The translations under genes and the position numbers were made by a program. Source: Nitrospira sp. (GTDB lineage: Bacteria > Nitrospirota > Nitrospiria > Nitrospirales > Nitrospiraceae). Taken from it: a stretch of DNA of 9,402 nt. Positions 1-6,341 of this stretch are shown piece by piece; within the stretch, counting starts at the first letter, position 1; each line of letters begins with the position of its first letter. The stretch is taken from positions 12,217-21,618 of the forward strand of contig JABMDG010000004.1 of the NCBI GenBank assembly GCA_015904045.1, read 5' to 3'. The notes beneath the pieces are model-generated. The model made no database searches and had not been told where the DNA came from. It saw only the letters and a list, made by a program, of their open reading frames with translations.

Positions 1-148
1 TCGTCGCCGTGGCCGCAGCGTCACTTGATACAACCAGCTTGCCGCTGACGAAGAAGGCGAATATTCCCGTCAGTATCGTGAGTAAATAAAAAAAACCCGC
101 AATCCTGGCCTTGAGACGCGGCGACCCTTCTGCAAACGGTTCCGCCAC
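1..148 (-). CDS. DUF4386 family membrane protein, N-terminal part (runs off left edge)
   Basis: The minus strand is open from a GTG at 146-148 to the window edge, giving about 49 residues. Near the start it reads SPRLKARIAGFFYLLTILTG, and slightly later a second stretch reads KLVVSSDAAATAT. The Ala-Arg-Ile-Ala-Gly-x-x-Tyr-Leu-Leu opening, the first membrane helix and the following Val-x-x-Asp-Ala-x-Ala-Thr pattern are what I know of DUF4386 integral membrane proteins, whose function is unknown. The frame stays open upstream of the GTG, so the start could lie further right. That upstream DNA, however, is shared with the truncated gene on the other strand, so a start near 148 is the simplest reading. 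Only the first membrane helix is visible here. The family call is recognition by eye. Confidence 0.7.
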   Translation of the reverse strand, partial: MAEPFAEGSPRLKARIAGFFYLLTILTGIFAFFVSGKLVVSSDAAATAT

Positions 149-153
149 CCTAG

Positions 154-615
154 AGGCCCCTGTATGCGGCTCAATCCGAATCTCAGGCGAGACGCACAGC
201 CCTGCTCCTTGCAGCCCATCGGGTGGCATTTGAGGCACATCAGGACGCGCTGACCGCCTGGTGGTCGCTCCGTGAGTGGAAGGATCGCGTGAGGCAGGCC
301 CGAGGCCTGGCGCGCCTCTGCGGGACGTGGCAGTGGACGATTCACAACCACCGACAACATCAGGAACAGAAAACAGTCATCACCTTCCCCCCGGCCGGAC
401 AGACACCGCCCAACATTCCGCTGCCGGTTGAAACCGTGATTCTCGGCGATAGCGTCTACTTACGGTGGGAAAACGGCAGCTATGTGCAGGAAGACAGCCT
501 CCTCCTCGTCCGAGAGGGGCTGAAGGAGGCGACAAGAATCGAGGGATCGTTCGTCAACAACACCGGAGGTTGGGGACCGATTACCGCGAAGCGCACCGCA
601 GATTGCCGGCCTTAG
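154..615 (+). pseudogene. 5'-truncated copy of the secreted unknown protein at 4278-5249 (copy A)
   Basis: This frame matches the C-terminal half of the intact gene at 4278-5249, starting around residue 158 of that protein. Shared stretches include WWSLxEWKDRxRQARGLARL, LCGTWQW, VQEDSLL and NNTGGWGPI. Reading left, the frame ends at a TAG at 151-153, and just beyond it lies the antisense start of the DUF4386 gene, so the signal peptide and the helical N-terminal half are gone. A GTG at 223-225 could start a 130-residue cytoplasmic product, but no ribosome binding site is evident there. The remaining C-terminal domain has no frameshift and keeps both cysteines that flank it in the intact copy. 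The stop codon (613-615) lies inside the terminal inverted repeat of the element that follows, so the original tail was replaced by insertion. I call it a gene fragment; expression is possible but unlikely. Confidence 0.75.
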
Positions 616-847
616 CCCGCATTATTCATGAGCAGTTCTGCTGCAATCGCGGATTCACTGCTACGACAAGCCTTCGGCGGGCAGGCTCGCCGCTCGCCCC
701 CCTCAACGTACTGCACGAGTACGGATCGGGGTCTCACGGCTCCGCGTGCCCGTCTGGCTACGCGACTTCGCAATTTCGTCCCTCGACTGCGCTCGGGACC
801 CTGAGCTTGTCGAAAGGGCGACGAACCGTCATGAATAGTGCGGGCTA
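613..847. mobile_element. 235-bp non-coding element with 19-bp terminal inverted repeats (MITE-like or composite REP)
   Basis: The left end (613-631, TAGCCCGCATTATTCATGA) and the right end (829-847) are inverted copies that match at 18 of 19 positions. Both ends begin with TA, which would fit a TA target duplication of the IS630/Tc1-mariner kind, but two bases cannot prove it. No credible protein is encoded inside. The interior holds a small hairpin (CGTACT at 707-712 with AGTACG at 718-723). It also holds an imperfect palindrome at about 778-822 containing GAGCTTGTCGA opposite TCGACTGCGCTC, a type of REP-like sequence dispersed in many environmental bacterial genomes. The corresponding place in copy B, after position 5249, lacks the element. 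It is most likely a non-autonomous element moved by a transposase encoded elsewhere. Confidence 0.65.
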
Positions 848-860
848 GAACCTTGAGCAA

Positions 861-876
861 CGTATCGCGTGAAGCG
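861..876. repeat. Short degenerate member of a dispersed repeat
   Basis: CGTATCGCGTGAAGCG resembles the core of the repeats at 3291-3390 and 5252-5310, which contain CGTATCTCG and TCGTGAAGCGTATC. It lies just outside the 3' end of the copy A DUF423 gene, which corresponds to the position of the better-preserved repeat beside the copy B DUF423 gene. This suggests the repeat predates the duplication or reinserts at equivalent sites. Confidence 0.4.
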
Positions 877-908
877 TGGTTCGCATCCCGTTGCTCGACC
901 GACAGAGC

Positions 909-1307
909 TTATGGCGTACGAACTCCCTTCCACACGCGCCAACCCAAGAGCCCCCACCCGGTGATCAACGTCAATCCGCCCACTGGAGTGATCGGGCCCA
1001 GCCACTTCAGCCCCGCAAGCGCGATGCCGTAGAGACTGCCGCAAAATAAAATCATCCCCGTTGCGAACAGCCACCCGGCCTTGGCCAGTCGCCGGTCGTC
1101 ATAGACTCGCACCGCCATTCCAACCAGCACCATCCCGAAGGCATGGTACATCTGATACCGCGTCGCAGTGTCATAGGCAGCCAACATCGGCGGCTCCAGG
1201 ATGGTCTTCAGCATGTGCGCGCCAAACGCGCCGGCAGCCACGCCCACTCCGGCCACGACGCATCCAATCATGATCAGCCGACGGGATGATGCCTCTGTAT
1301 CCGTCAC
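909..1307 (-). CDS. DUF423 family inner-membrane protein (copy A)
   Basis: A 132-residue hydrophobic protein with the DUF423 (YgdD-like) pattern: AAGAFGAHMLK near residue 25, a YDTATRYQMYHAFG segment, FCGSLYGIAL and then ITPVGGL followed by GWGLLGW. About four membrane helices are apparent, which is normal for the family, and the length is typical. The biochemical role of DUF423 is not established. The start is a GTG at 1305-1307 with GAGG seven bases upstream. It is about 80% identical to the copy at 5320-5706, with almost all changes conservative (Val/Ile/Leu), which points to selection on both copies. The last residues, GVRTP, have no counterpart in copy B and come from flanking sequence. 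It is the last of three head-to-tail genes on the minus strand, after the zinc-ribbon and adhesin-E-like genes. Confidence 0.9.
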   Translation of the reverse strand: MTDTEASSRRLIMIGCVVAGVGVAAGAFGAHMLKTILEPPMLAAYDTATRYQMYHAFGMVLVGMAVRVYDDRRLAKAGWLFATGMILFCGSLYGIALAGLKWLGPITPVGGLTLITGWGLLGWRVWKGVRTP

Positions 1308-1392
1308 GTTTCAACCTCAATAATGGCGATGCCACGCGTAAGACTCTTCACGGCGGCGCATTCTAGCAGAATGCTCTGATAGAGCGAAATCC

Positions 1393-1833
1393 TTACCGGG
1401 TGCAGACCAACTCCCACAATGCGTGATTGATGCTCTCCGGTTCGACCGGCAGCCAGGCGTCTTGGTCCACGTATCCATTCGCCGCTATGCCGGTTCCCAT
1501 ATGCCGTGAGAACTCCGTGAACGCCAGCAGACGCACACGTTTTGTCCCGCAATCGAATTGTTTGCGGGTCGTCGTCGAGAAAAACCGGTGGGGTCCTGGC
1601 ATGAACCGCCCTAATCCGACATTCCCCTGCATCCACTTGTAGTCGGTTAATTGCCGGATCGTGACGAGATTTCCTTCCCGGATGACCGTATCCGGGTCGA
1701 TGTAGACGGTCTGAAGCCCTGGATCCAAATAATCCTTCTCAACCACCACCCAGCCGGCATAGACCGGCTCACCAATCAAAACCAAAAGCGCCATGCAGCA
1801 CGGTCCTATGCTATGGAGCCTTGGTGACGTCAT
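1393..1833 (-). CDS. Surface-adhesin-E-like secreted protein (copy A)
   Basis: A 146-residue protein with a likely signal peptide (hydrophobic MALLVLIGEPVYA, predicted cleavage after Ala26). The mature part begins GWVVVEKDY and continues with TVYIDPDTV, LVTIRQLTDYK, an FDC segment with Cys95, HMGTG, WLPVEPESI and a C-terminal Cys144. This layout resembles the surface-adhesin protein E domain (PF16747): a small beta-rich domain with an aromatic start, a YIDP strand and two conserved cysteines likely to form a disulfide. Members are annotated as surface or periplasmic proteins, and a direct adhesin role is not implied here. No strong ribosome binding site precedes the ATG at 1831-1833. The next in-frame ATG, 13 codons further in, would leave a short signal peptide. 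It is roughly two-thirds identical to the copy at 6741-7166. Confidence 0.75.
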   Translation of the reverse strand: MTSPRLHSIGPCCMALLVLIGEPVYAGWVVVEKDYLDPGLQTVYIDPDTVIREGNLVTIRQLTDYKWMQGNVGLGRFMPGPHRFFSTTTRKQFDCGTKRVRLLAFTEFSRHMGTGIAANGYVDQDAWLPVEPESINHALWELVCTR

Positions 1834-1936
1834 ACATCAGAGCGGGCAGAAAGGGAGTTCCCGCAGGGATTAACCTGCAACATCGATCAGGGGTCAACAC
1901 TGCAGAAGTGCCGCAAGTGAGCGGTGCGCGCGGCTA

Positions 1937-2320
1937 CTACGAATCGAAGACGTGGCCGCATTGCAAGCAATGCAGCTTGGAAGCGACAGCCTTCTTCCAT
2001 TCCTCCAATTTCTTCGCGTAGGCCTTGTTTTTCCACACGCCATAGCCGACCAACACGCTCAGAAAGGCAATGGAACCGAGAAGGTCCGCCTTTGCTGTGC
2101 CTGCCTCTGAATCCCCCGGCGAGGTGAGCGACAGCATAATGCCGGCATAGAGCGGAACGGCAAGCAGAAACCCCTGGAGATAGGCCCAGGGCTGTCGTGG
2201 GGGGATATATTGGGCAGCCAGCCCTGTTTTTACACCAGCAGCTGATTGCGGCTGATCCATATCACTGATTCGCTTGGGATTATCAGCCTTGCACGAAGGA
2301 CACGAGCGCTTGGCGGCCAT
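1937..2320 (-). CDS. Two-helix membrane protein with split zinc ribbon (copy A)
   Basis: A 127-residue protein that opens with CPSC (Cys7, Cys10) and closes with CLQCGHVF (Cys118, Cys121). Two hydrophobic segments lie between, at about residues 46-67 and 80-97, followed by a charged stretch rich in Lys and Glu. The two CxxC knuckles together have the look of a single zinc ribbon whose halves sit at opposite ends of the chain. With two membrane helices both ends would face the same side, probably the cytoplasm. The ATG start is well supported by AGGAGG six bases upstream. It is about 66% identical, without gaps, to the copy at 7302-7685, and all four cysteines are kept. It heads the minus-strand gene string. 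No function is known to me. Confidence 0.85.
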   Translation of the reverse strand: MAAKRSCPSCKADNPKRISDMDQPQSAAGVKTGLAAQYIPPRQPWAYLQGFLLAVPLYAGIMLSLTSPGDSEAGTAKADLLGSIAFLSVLVGYGVWKNKAYAKKLEEWKKAVASKLHCLQCGHVFDS

Positions 2321-2376
2321 ATGACACCTCCTCGATGGACAGATTCTTGAGAACCATCTGCCATCCCCTGACCGAT

Positions 2377-2407
2377 ATCATAATACTTTTTCTAAGAGCT
2401 CCGCCAG
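2377..2407 (-). promoter_or_regulatory. Candidate promoter of the zinc-ribbon gene (copy A)
   Basis: On the minus strand, a GAAAAAG run leads into TATTAT (complement of 2380-2385), a good -10 hexamer, 60 bases before the start codon. The same block, with upstream CTGGC, recurs at 7742-7771 at exactly the same distance from the paralogous gene. A clear -35 hexamer is not visible; only a weak CTGGC-containing site sits about 16-17 bases upstream. Conservation in otherwise diverged DNA is the main support. Confidence 0.45.
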
Positions 2408-2587
2408 CCCTGTCTTCGTCGATGAGGACTTCCGCTGAATCAGCCCCGTCGTAACCTACTCACTTCGCATTTTCAATTGGACTTCCCAATACCGTCGCAC
2501 TTAGGATAAAAACTAGTTCGCCCCTTACATGAACCAACCGTGGAGTCGTTCAGTTATGCCGGCGTTGCCGGTATCACAGGAGATGCT

Positions 2588-2761
2588 ATGAGAATGTTTC
2601 AAGTGCGGCACACGATTAATTATGAACTGACCCTAGCGGCGGGAACCGAACAGGAAGCCATTTTGAAAGCCAAAGGCATCCCTCTGACTCAGTGGACTGG
2701 GGAACCGGCTGAGATCACGGCAGAATTGATCGATGAAACGGACGAAATCGACGAATACTAA
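2588..2761 (+). CDS. Small acidic protein of unknown function, 57 aa (copy A)
   Basis: This 57-residue protein begins MRMFQVRHTINYELTLAA and ends in the acidic tail DETDEIDEY. The start at 2588 is chosen because AGGAG lies five bases upstream and because the paralogue at 8010 begins with the same MRMFQVR. A longer upstream frame from 2540 has no such support. The predicted pattern is strand, helix (TEQEAILKAK), short strand and acidic tail, with no signal peptide or membrane segment, so a small cytoplasmic protein is likely. It is identical to its copy B partner at 51 of 57 residues, the best-conserved pair in the block. It diverges from the zinc-ribbon gene across a 267-base intergenic region. 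I do not recognise the family. Confidence 0.8.
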   Translation: MRMFQVRHTINYELTLAAGTEQEAILKAKGIPLTQWTGEPAEITAELIDETDEIDEY

Positions 2762-2769
2762 AAGGACAA

Positions 2770-2836
2770 AAGCTGACAGCTGATGGCCGATAGCATCCTG
2801 CGTAATGGTGAATGGCGAGTAGCAAGTGGCGAGTGG
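2770..2836. repeat. Short tandem-like repeat tracts
   Basis: Two low-complexity tracts follow the acidic-protein gene. AGCTGACAGCTGATGGC (from 2771) is built on an AGCTGA unit. GAATGGCGAGTAGCAAGTGG (from 2810) and the bases after it are built on a GCGAGTRG unit. Neither occurs after the copy B gene, where a clean hairpin is found instead. They look like remnants of dispersed intergenic repeats. From here to 3031 I see no gene. Confidence 0.4.
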
Positions 2837-2989
2837 TCCGGATCGAATGACGAATGCCGGTTGCCCCACCTGCACCATCGGCTCTTTCGACCGCACGGCA
2901 CGACATCCGCCTGCTCATCGCATCTTCCGGGCACACACGAATTTTCACAATGATCGAGCTGGCGAACACAACCGATCGATCTTATCTCG

Positions 2990-3018
2990 CCGGAACTCTC
3001 CCGGGACAAGAGTTCCGG
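2990..3018. repeat. Perfect 10-bp inverted repeat
   Basis: CCGGAACTCT (2990-2999) and AGAGTTCCGG (3009-3018) are exact inverted copies around a 9-base loop. There is no T-run on either strand, so a classic Rho-independent terminator is not supported. It lies in gene debris just beyond the stop of the 81-residue-protein remnant. Confidence 0.5.
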
Positions 3019-3031
3019 TGGAACAGTTTCT

Positions 3032-3084
3032 CTATGGCTGCGGCGACGAGCCCAACTTCTTAGTAACGCAATCGTTGAAGGCCG
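3032..3084 (-). pseudogene. C-terminal remnant of the 81-residue membrane-anchored protein (copy A)
   Basis: On the minus strand this encodes AFNDCVTKKLG followed by SSPQP and a stop. The intact gene at 8239-8484 ends in AFNDCVTKKLG followed by EPKQP. Similarity stops abruptly at about 3084, so the membrane anchor and first two-thirds of the protein are missing. The remnant is in the place expected from copy B gene order, after the acidic-protein gene, and is fused in frame to an unrelated oxidoreductase start. It marks the right boundary of copy A. Confidence 0.8.
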
Positions 3085-3232
3085 CCCCGGGAAGGTCAAG
3101 GCCCTGTTCCGGATGCCGACGGCACACCGCCTTGAGCGAGGCGGTCGACACATCATGCAGCAGGTGCCGGGCATAGCGCATTCCATGGCGCCCAACCCCG
3201 ATCAATCCGATCCCAAGCGATCCCTTGCTCAT
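3085..3232 (-). pseudogene. N-terminal fragment of a Gfo/Idh/MocA-type oxidoreductase
   Basis: From an ATG at 3230-3232 the minus strand reads MSKGSLGIGLIGVGRHGMRY, and then VCRRHPEQG around residue 40. The GxGxxG dinucleotide-binding loop with Arg-His inside, followed by the AVCRR strand, is typical of the NAD(P)-binding start of Gfo/Idh/MocA oxidoreductases, which are normally about 330-380 residues long. Only about 48 residues remain before the frame runs into the remnant at 3032-3084. The Rossmann fold is incomplete and no substrate domain exists, so no enzyme activity is expected. No convincing ribosome binding site precedes the ATG. The combined chimeric frame would give 66 residues. 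Confidence 0.7.
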
Positions 3233-3290
3233 CTCAACCCAAATGGCCCATGAATATGTCCACTGCCACGGTCAATGTGTGTCACTAGTC

Positions 3291-3390
3291 ATTCGTGAAG
3301 CGTATCTCGTGAAGCTTGAAGCACAAACAAGAATGGCACAAACGGGCTCTTGATCGCGAGCGACGCACGACGAGATACGAACGACGCCCC
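3291..3390. repeat. REP-like dispersed repeat, inverted relative to 5252-5310
   Basis: The plus strand contains TCGTGAAGCGTATCTCGTGA near 3294 and GCGAGCGACGCACGACGAGA near 3355. The complement reproduces the order seen at 5252-5310 (CGTATCTCGT, then GTCGCTCGCGA, then GAGATACGCTTCACGAA), with about 50 extra bases in the middle. It separates the gene debris on the left from the hydrolase-like gene on the right. The 3233-3437 interval holds nothing else I can name. Confidence 0.5.
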
Positions 3391-3437
3391 ATTGAGTCCG
3401 TTGACATTCCCGCAAATGGCTCCCTATAGTCAATCGT

Positions 3438-4238
3438 ATGACCACTACACAGACCGCCCCTTTTACTATGCAACAGATCGGGACCGGGACCGCGCGGTTT
3501 CCCAGTGGCGTCCCAATTCCCACGCACACAGACCAAATGGTCGATCCCTATTTCAGAACACGGATGCCGAAAGAACATCAGATCGACAGCCTGCTGTTCT
3601 GGCCGCAAGTCCAGGGTATCTATCCCGGCTTGGTGCTCCTCCACGATTGGTGGGGGCTGACCGGGCAAATGAAAGACCTCGGCGCCCGGCTTGCCTGTGA
3701 GGGTTATGTGGTCATCATTCCCAATCTCTACGGCCGGCTAGGCGGCATGGTCACGGCCAATGATGAGGTTGCAGCGGCCTTAATGGACAAACAGAACGAT
3801 ACGCAGGTGCTCACCGACATCAATTCCTGTTGTGAATATCTGAATACCCGCACCTTCGCGAAACGGAACATTCACGGCGTTGTCGGCTACGGCATGGGCG
3901 GAACGTACGCATTACGGTTTGCCTGCGCCCGGAAGCGGCTGCGGGCCGCCGTGTCCTACTACGGCAAGACAATTCAGCCGTTGGAATTGGTGAAGGACCT
4001 CTCCGGGTCCTTCTTGTATCACCAGGCCGGCCAAGATTCCTGGGCCACCAACGAGGAGATTGCATCCTTGCAGGCCGCCTGCTCGGAATATGGAAAGAAG
4101 ACCGAGATTCATACGTATCAGGATGCTGCTCAGGCGTTCTGTAACGAGATGAAACCGGCTGCCTATCGAGCCGATGCGACGGCCTTGGCCTGGGAACGAA
4201 CCGCCACGTTTCTCAAAACCTGCTTTCAAGGGACCTAG
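3438..4238 (+). CDS. Dienelactone-hydrolase-fold protein lacking catalytic Cys and His (probable pseudoenzyme)
   Basis: A 266-residue alpha/beta-hydrolase of the dienelactone hydrolase family. Landmarks are GLVLLHDWWGLTGQMKDLGA (residues 64-83), the following GYVVIIPNLYGR, the nucleophile elbow VVGYGMGG (148-155), LYHQAGQD (193-200) and the late TYQDAAQAFCN (226-236). Active family members have Cys in the elbow (GxCxGG), then an Asp, then a His in a GHAF-like motif. Here Gly152 replaces Cys and Gln232 replaces His, while Asp200 remains. The fold appears complete and free of frameshifts, so the protein may bind rather than hydrolyse a ligand, or use another mechanism. The start at 3438 has no strong ribosome binding site; an ATG ten codons later is an alternative. 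There is no signal peptide. The stop is 39 bases before the next gene on the same strand, so co-transcription is plausible. Confidence 0.85.
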   Translation: MTTTQTAPFTMQQIGTGTARFPSGVPIPTHTDQMVDPYFRTRMPKEHQIDSLLFWPQVQGIYPGLVLLHDWWGLTGQMKDLGARLACEGYVVIIPNLYGRLGGMVTANDEVAAALMDKQNDTQVLTDINSCCEYLNTRTFAKRNIHGVVGYGMGGTYALRFACARKRLRAAVSYYGKTIQPLELVKDLSGSFLYHQAGQDSWATNEEIASLQAACSEYGKKTEIHTYQDAAQAFCNEMKPAAYRADATALAWERTATFLKTCFQGT

Positions 4239-4277
4239 ACAGACACGCCCCTACCCCATTTCGTACCGAGTGTTACA

Positions 4278-5249
4278 ATGGGACATACGCCGATGCACAG
4301 CCGTCCCAACCTGCCTGGAACGGGAACCATTCTCTTGGCGGCGGCGCTCTGCCTCGTTACCCCGATGACGGCATTCGCTGCGGAAAAATCTTCACCCGAA
4401 CTCGTATCGAAGATTGTCGTCGACCACGGTGCCCAACTCGCTGGAGTGAATTCCACTGCCAGCGCCATGGCACTGTTCACCTCCACCGTCGGCCCGGCGC
4501 TGGGCTTGAATGATGTGGCCCGTATCCTCGGCGCGAAGGGACTGTCGGCCCAGGCGGCGAAAGACCTCCGCCTCGCCGAATTGTCTCAATCTGCTCAGGA
4601 ACTCATGGCAGCGCTGGCGGCCTGGCAACTTGCCGACTCTCGCAGCCGAACGACTGAAGAAGCGGCATCGCCATCTGTTTCTTCTACAGAACGGCAGGAC
4701 TGGATCAGCGGCACCAGCCAACTCGCCAGTCTCAACGGCTTCTTCCGGTTGATGGCGGAACACTCCGCCGCTGATCCGACGCAAGCAGTGCCCCACGCAC
4801 AGCGAACCGAACTGCTCCTTGCGTCCCAGCAGGTGGCATTGGAGGCGCATCAACGAGCACTCGCGGCTTGGTGGTCACTCTCTGAATGGAAAGACCGGAT
4901 CCGGCAAGCCAGGGGGCTCGCCCGCCTCTGCGGGACCTGGCAGTGGATCATCCACAATCACTACAATCACCAAGAACAGAAAATGACCATCGTCTTCCCT
5001 CCAGCCGGGCAGACATTGCCCAACGTGTCCGTACCGGCCGAAGCCGTCGTACTCGGCGACAGCATTTACTTGCGGTGGGAGGAACGAGGCTATGTGCAGG
5101 AAGACAGTTTGCTGTTCGTCACGGAAGGACACAAGAAAGATGCGCTCGATGAGCCGATGAAGCTGGAAGGATCGTTTGCGAATAACACCGGGGGCTGGGG
5201 ACCGATCTCGGCCAAACGCACAGCCAAGTGCCAACCCTCGAAGCCCTGA
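4278..5249 (+). CDS. Secreted protein of unknown function, intact (copy B)
   Basis: A 323-residue protein with a signal peptide: ILLAAALCLVTPMTAFAA at residues 18-35, with cleavage near Ala34 or Ala35. There is no lipobox. An ATG at 4293 would shorten the n-region and is an equally good start, since neither has a clear ribosome binding site. The mature protein has an Ala/Leu/Gln-rich, probably helical half (40-215) and a beta-rich C-terminal domain. That domain begins LCGTWQWIIHNH and contains GDSIYLRW, VQEDSLLF, LEGSFANNTGGWGPI and a final KRTAKC. Cys218 and Cys318 bracket it and may form a disulfide. I do not recognise the family. The C-terminal domain is duplicated at 154-615. It lies downstream of the hydrolase-like gene on the same strand and is followed by a palindromic repeat that may end transcription. 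Confidence 0.8.
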   Translation: MGHTPMHSRPNLPGTGTILLAAALCLVTPMTAFAAEKSSPELVSKIVVDHGAQLAGVNSTASAMALFTSTVGPALGLNDVARILGAKGLSAQAAKDLRLAELSQSAQELMAALAAWQLADSRSRTTEEAASPSVSSTERQDWISGTSQLASLNGFFRLMAEHSAADPTQAVPHAQRTELLLASQQVALEAHQRALAAWWSLSEWKDRIRQARGLARLCGTWQWIIHNHYNHQEQKMTIVFPPAGQTLPNVSVPAEAVVLGDSIYLRWEERGYVQEDSLLFVTEGHKKDALDEPMKLEGSFANNTGGWGPISAKRTAKCQPSKP

Positions 5250-5251
5250 CA

Positions 5252-5310
5252 AACGTATCTCGTATCTTGTCGCTCGCGAGATACGCTTCACGCTTCACGA
5301 ACGACGCGCA
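5252..5310. repeat. REP-like palindromic repeat
   Basis: CGTATCTCG (5254-5262) and CGAGATACG (5277-5285) form a perfect 9-bp inverted repeat with a 14-base loop, followed by CTTCACGCTTCACGAACGAC. Related sequence occurs inverted at 3291-3390 and in degenerate form at 861-876. It lies between convergent genes, three bases after the stop of the secreted protein, where it could act as a transcription barrier, though no T-run is present. Confidence 0.55.
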
Positions 5311-5319
5311 AGCTTTAGC

Positions 5320-5706
5320 CTATTTTCTCCGCCACAGCCGCCAACCGAACAGGCCCCAGCCGATGATAAACGTCAATCCACCCAGCGGCGTGACCGGCCC
5401 CATCCACTTCAGACCCGCCAGCGCGATCCCGTAGAGACTGCCGCAGAACATCACCATCCCTGCGGCAAAAATCCATCCCGCGGTCGCCAACCGAGGATCA
5501 CCGAAGAGTCTCGCCGCCATTCCAGCCAGAATCATCCCGAACGCATGGTACATCTGGTAGCGAGTGCCCGTATCGTAGGCGGCCAACATCGGCGGCTCCA
5601 GTATCGTCTTGAGCATGTGGGCCCCGAATGCCCCGGCCGCCACACCGATACCTGCCAAGACACAGCCTACCGCAATCAACCGCCTCGACGATGCGTCTAC
5701 ATCCAT
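5320..5706 (-). CDS. DUF423 family inner-membrane protein (copy B)
   Basis: Same family as the gene at 909-1307, with the landmarks GAFGAHMLKTILEPPMLAAY, TRYQMYHAFG, FCGSLYGIALAGLKW, TPLGGL and IIGWGLFGW. About four membrane helices are evident. I place the start at the ATG at 5704-5706, because a GAGGG box then lies nine bases upstream. The ATG at 5713-5715 has that box directly against it and would add three residues. The protein ends in WRLWRRK, shorter than copy A. Function is unknown for the family. Unlike in copy A, the next minus-strand gene upstream is separated by about 1 kb of extra sequence, so it may have its own promoter. Confidence 0.9.
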   Translation of the reverse strand: MDVDASSRRLIAVGCVLAGIGVAAGAFGAHMLKTILEPPMLAAYDTGTRYQMYHAFGMILAGMAARLFGDPRLATAGWIFAAGMVMFCGSLYGIALAGLKWMGPVTPLGGLTFIIGWGLFGWRLWRRK

Positions 5707-5839
5707 GATCGTCATCCCTCAAAAGCTAGGCATGTCAGCAAACAGAGCGAGGCGATCATACGCGATCGCCCACCAATTCGCCATGAGGTCCTGGCCGAAA
5801 CAAGAGAGCCTATTGCATCTGGCTGATGGCGGGGTTGAG

Positions 5840-6058
5840 TCATCGCATCCGTTTAATCGAGCAGTAGAGCCCATAGGCCTGGGCCACGATCCCGGTCGCG
5901 AGCAACCCAAAGGCGGTCTGGAGCCAATGTGAGGTGGGATGATCGAGTCCGTCCATACCGATGACGAACCCCAGGGCGACGGCGACGATACCAACGGATC
6001 GCGCGATGACGCCCCTGAGCCACCAATTCGGTGTTGATGGATGTGCGGGAGGCACCAT
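5840..6058 (-). CDS. Small two-helix membrane protein of unknown function
   Basis: A 72-residue frame from an ATG at 6056-6058; a TTG two codons upstream is another possible start. It contains two hydrophobic segments, SVGIVAVALGFVIGMDGL and LQTAFGLLATGIVAQAYGLY, separated by DHPTSHW, and ends with the basic tail CSIKRMR. The length and the tidy pair of helices resemble many small conserved membrane proteins, but I do not recognise it. There is no clear ribosome binding site. It lies in the segment present only in copy B, oriented like the DUF423 gene and about 130 bases upstream of it. Confidence 0.5.
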   Translation of the reverse strand: MVPPAHPSTPNWWLRGVIARSVGIVAVALGFVIGMDGLDHPTSHWLQTAFGLLATGIVAQAYGLYCSIKRMR

Positions 6059-6341
6059 TCGCAAGTCTAGCGCTGACGCGAGGAAGAGTGCAATCCGGCC
6101 TCATCGTGCTCCCACACGATGATCGATCCCCTCTTCATCAAGGAAGGCACTCGACATCGCGTGACAGACGATCGCATCGCGTCAGTTTTTGTGTTTCTAA
6201 GCGTTTTCTCATGTCCTACTAATCCTCTTTTCATGTTGCCTGATTATCGTGTACGTACCGGCTCGAAGATCGTTGAGATCCATGACATACGATCACGGCC
6301 TTCAGCCGACAGCACCGACACCTAACCAGGGAGGAGGCAGC
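6059..6341. other. Intergenic stretch without recognised genes
   Basis: This interval separates the two extra copy B genes, which are divergent. It contains overlapping GATCG and ATCGCG words (for example CACACGATGATCGATCCC near 6114) and an AT-richer patch around 6184-6250 that could hold a promoter for the gene at 6342. No confident -35/-10 pair can be named. No coding region is supported. Confidence 0.3.

Noticed and set aside
2758..3195. A 145-codon minus-strand open frame in the debris region
   Set aside because: It passes through repeat tracts and both pseudogene remnants in a different frame; its Arg/Cys/Ser-rich product has no recognisable domain.
4392..4853. A 153-codon minus-strand open frame
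   Set aside because: It is the shadow of the secreted-protein gene, whose signal peptide and paralogue make the plus strand the coding strand.
5176..5826. A 216-codon plus-strand open frame
   Set aside because: It runs antisense through the DUF423 gene at 5320-5706, begins inside the secreted-protein gene in another frame, and its product is Arg/Pro/His-rich with no domain.
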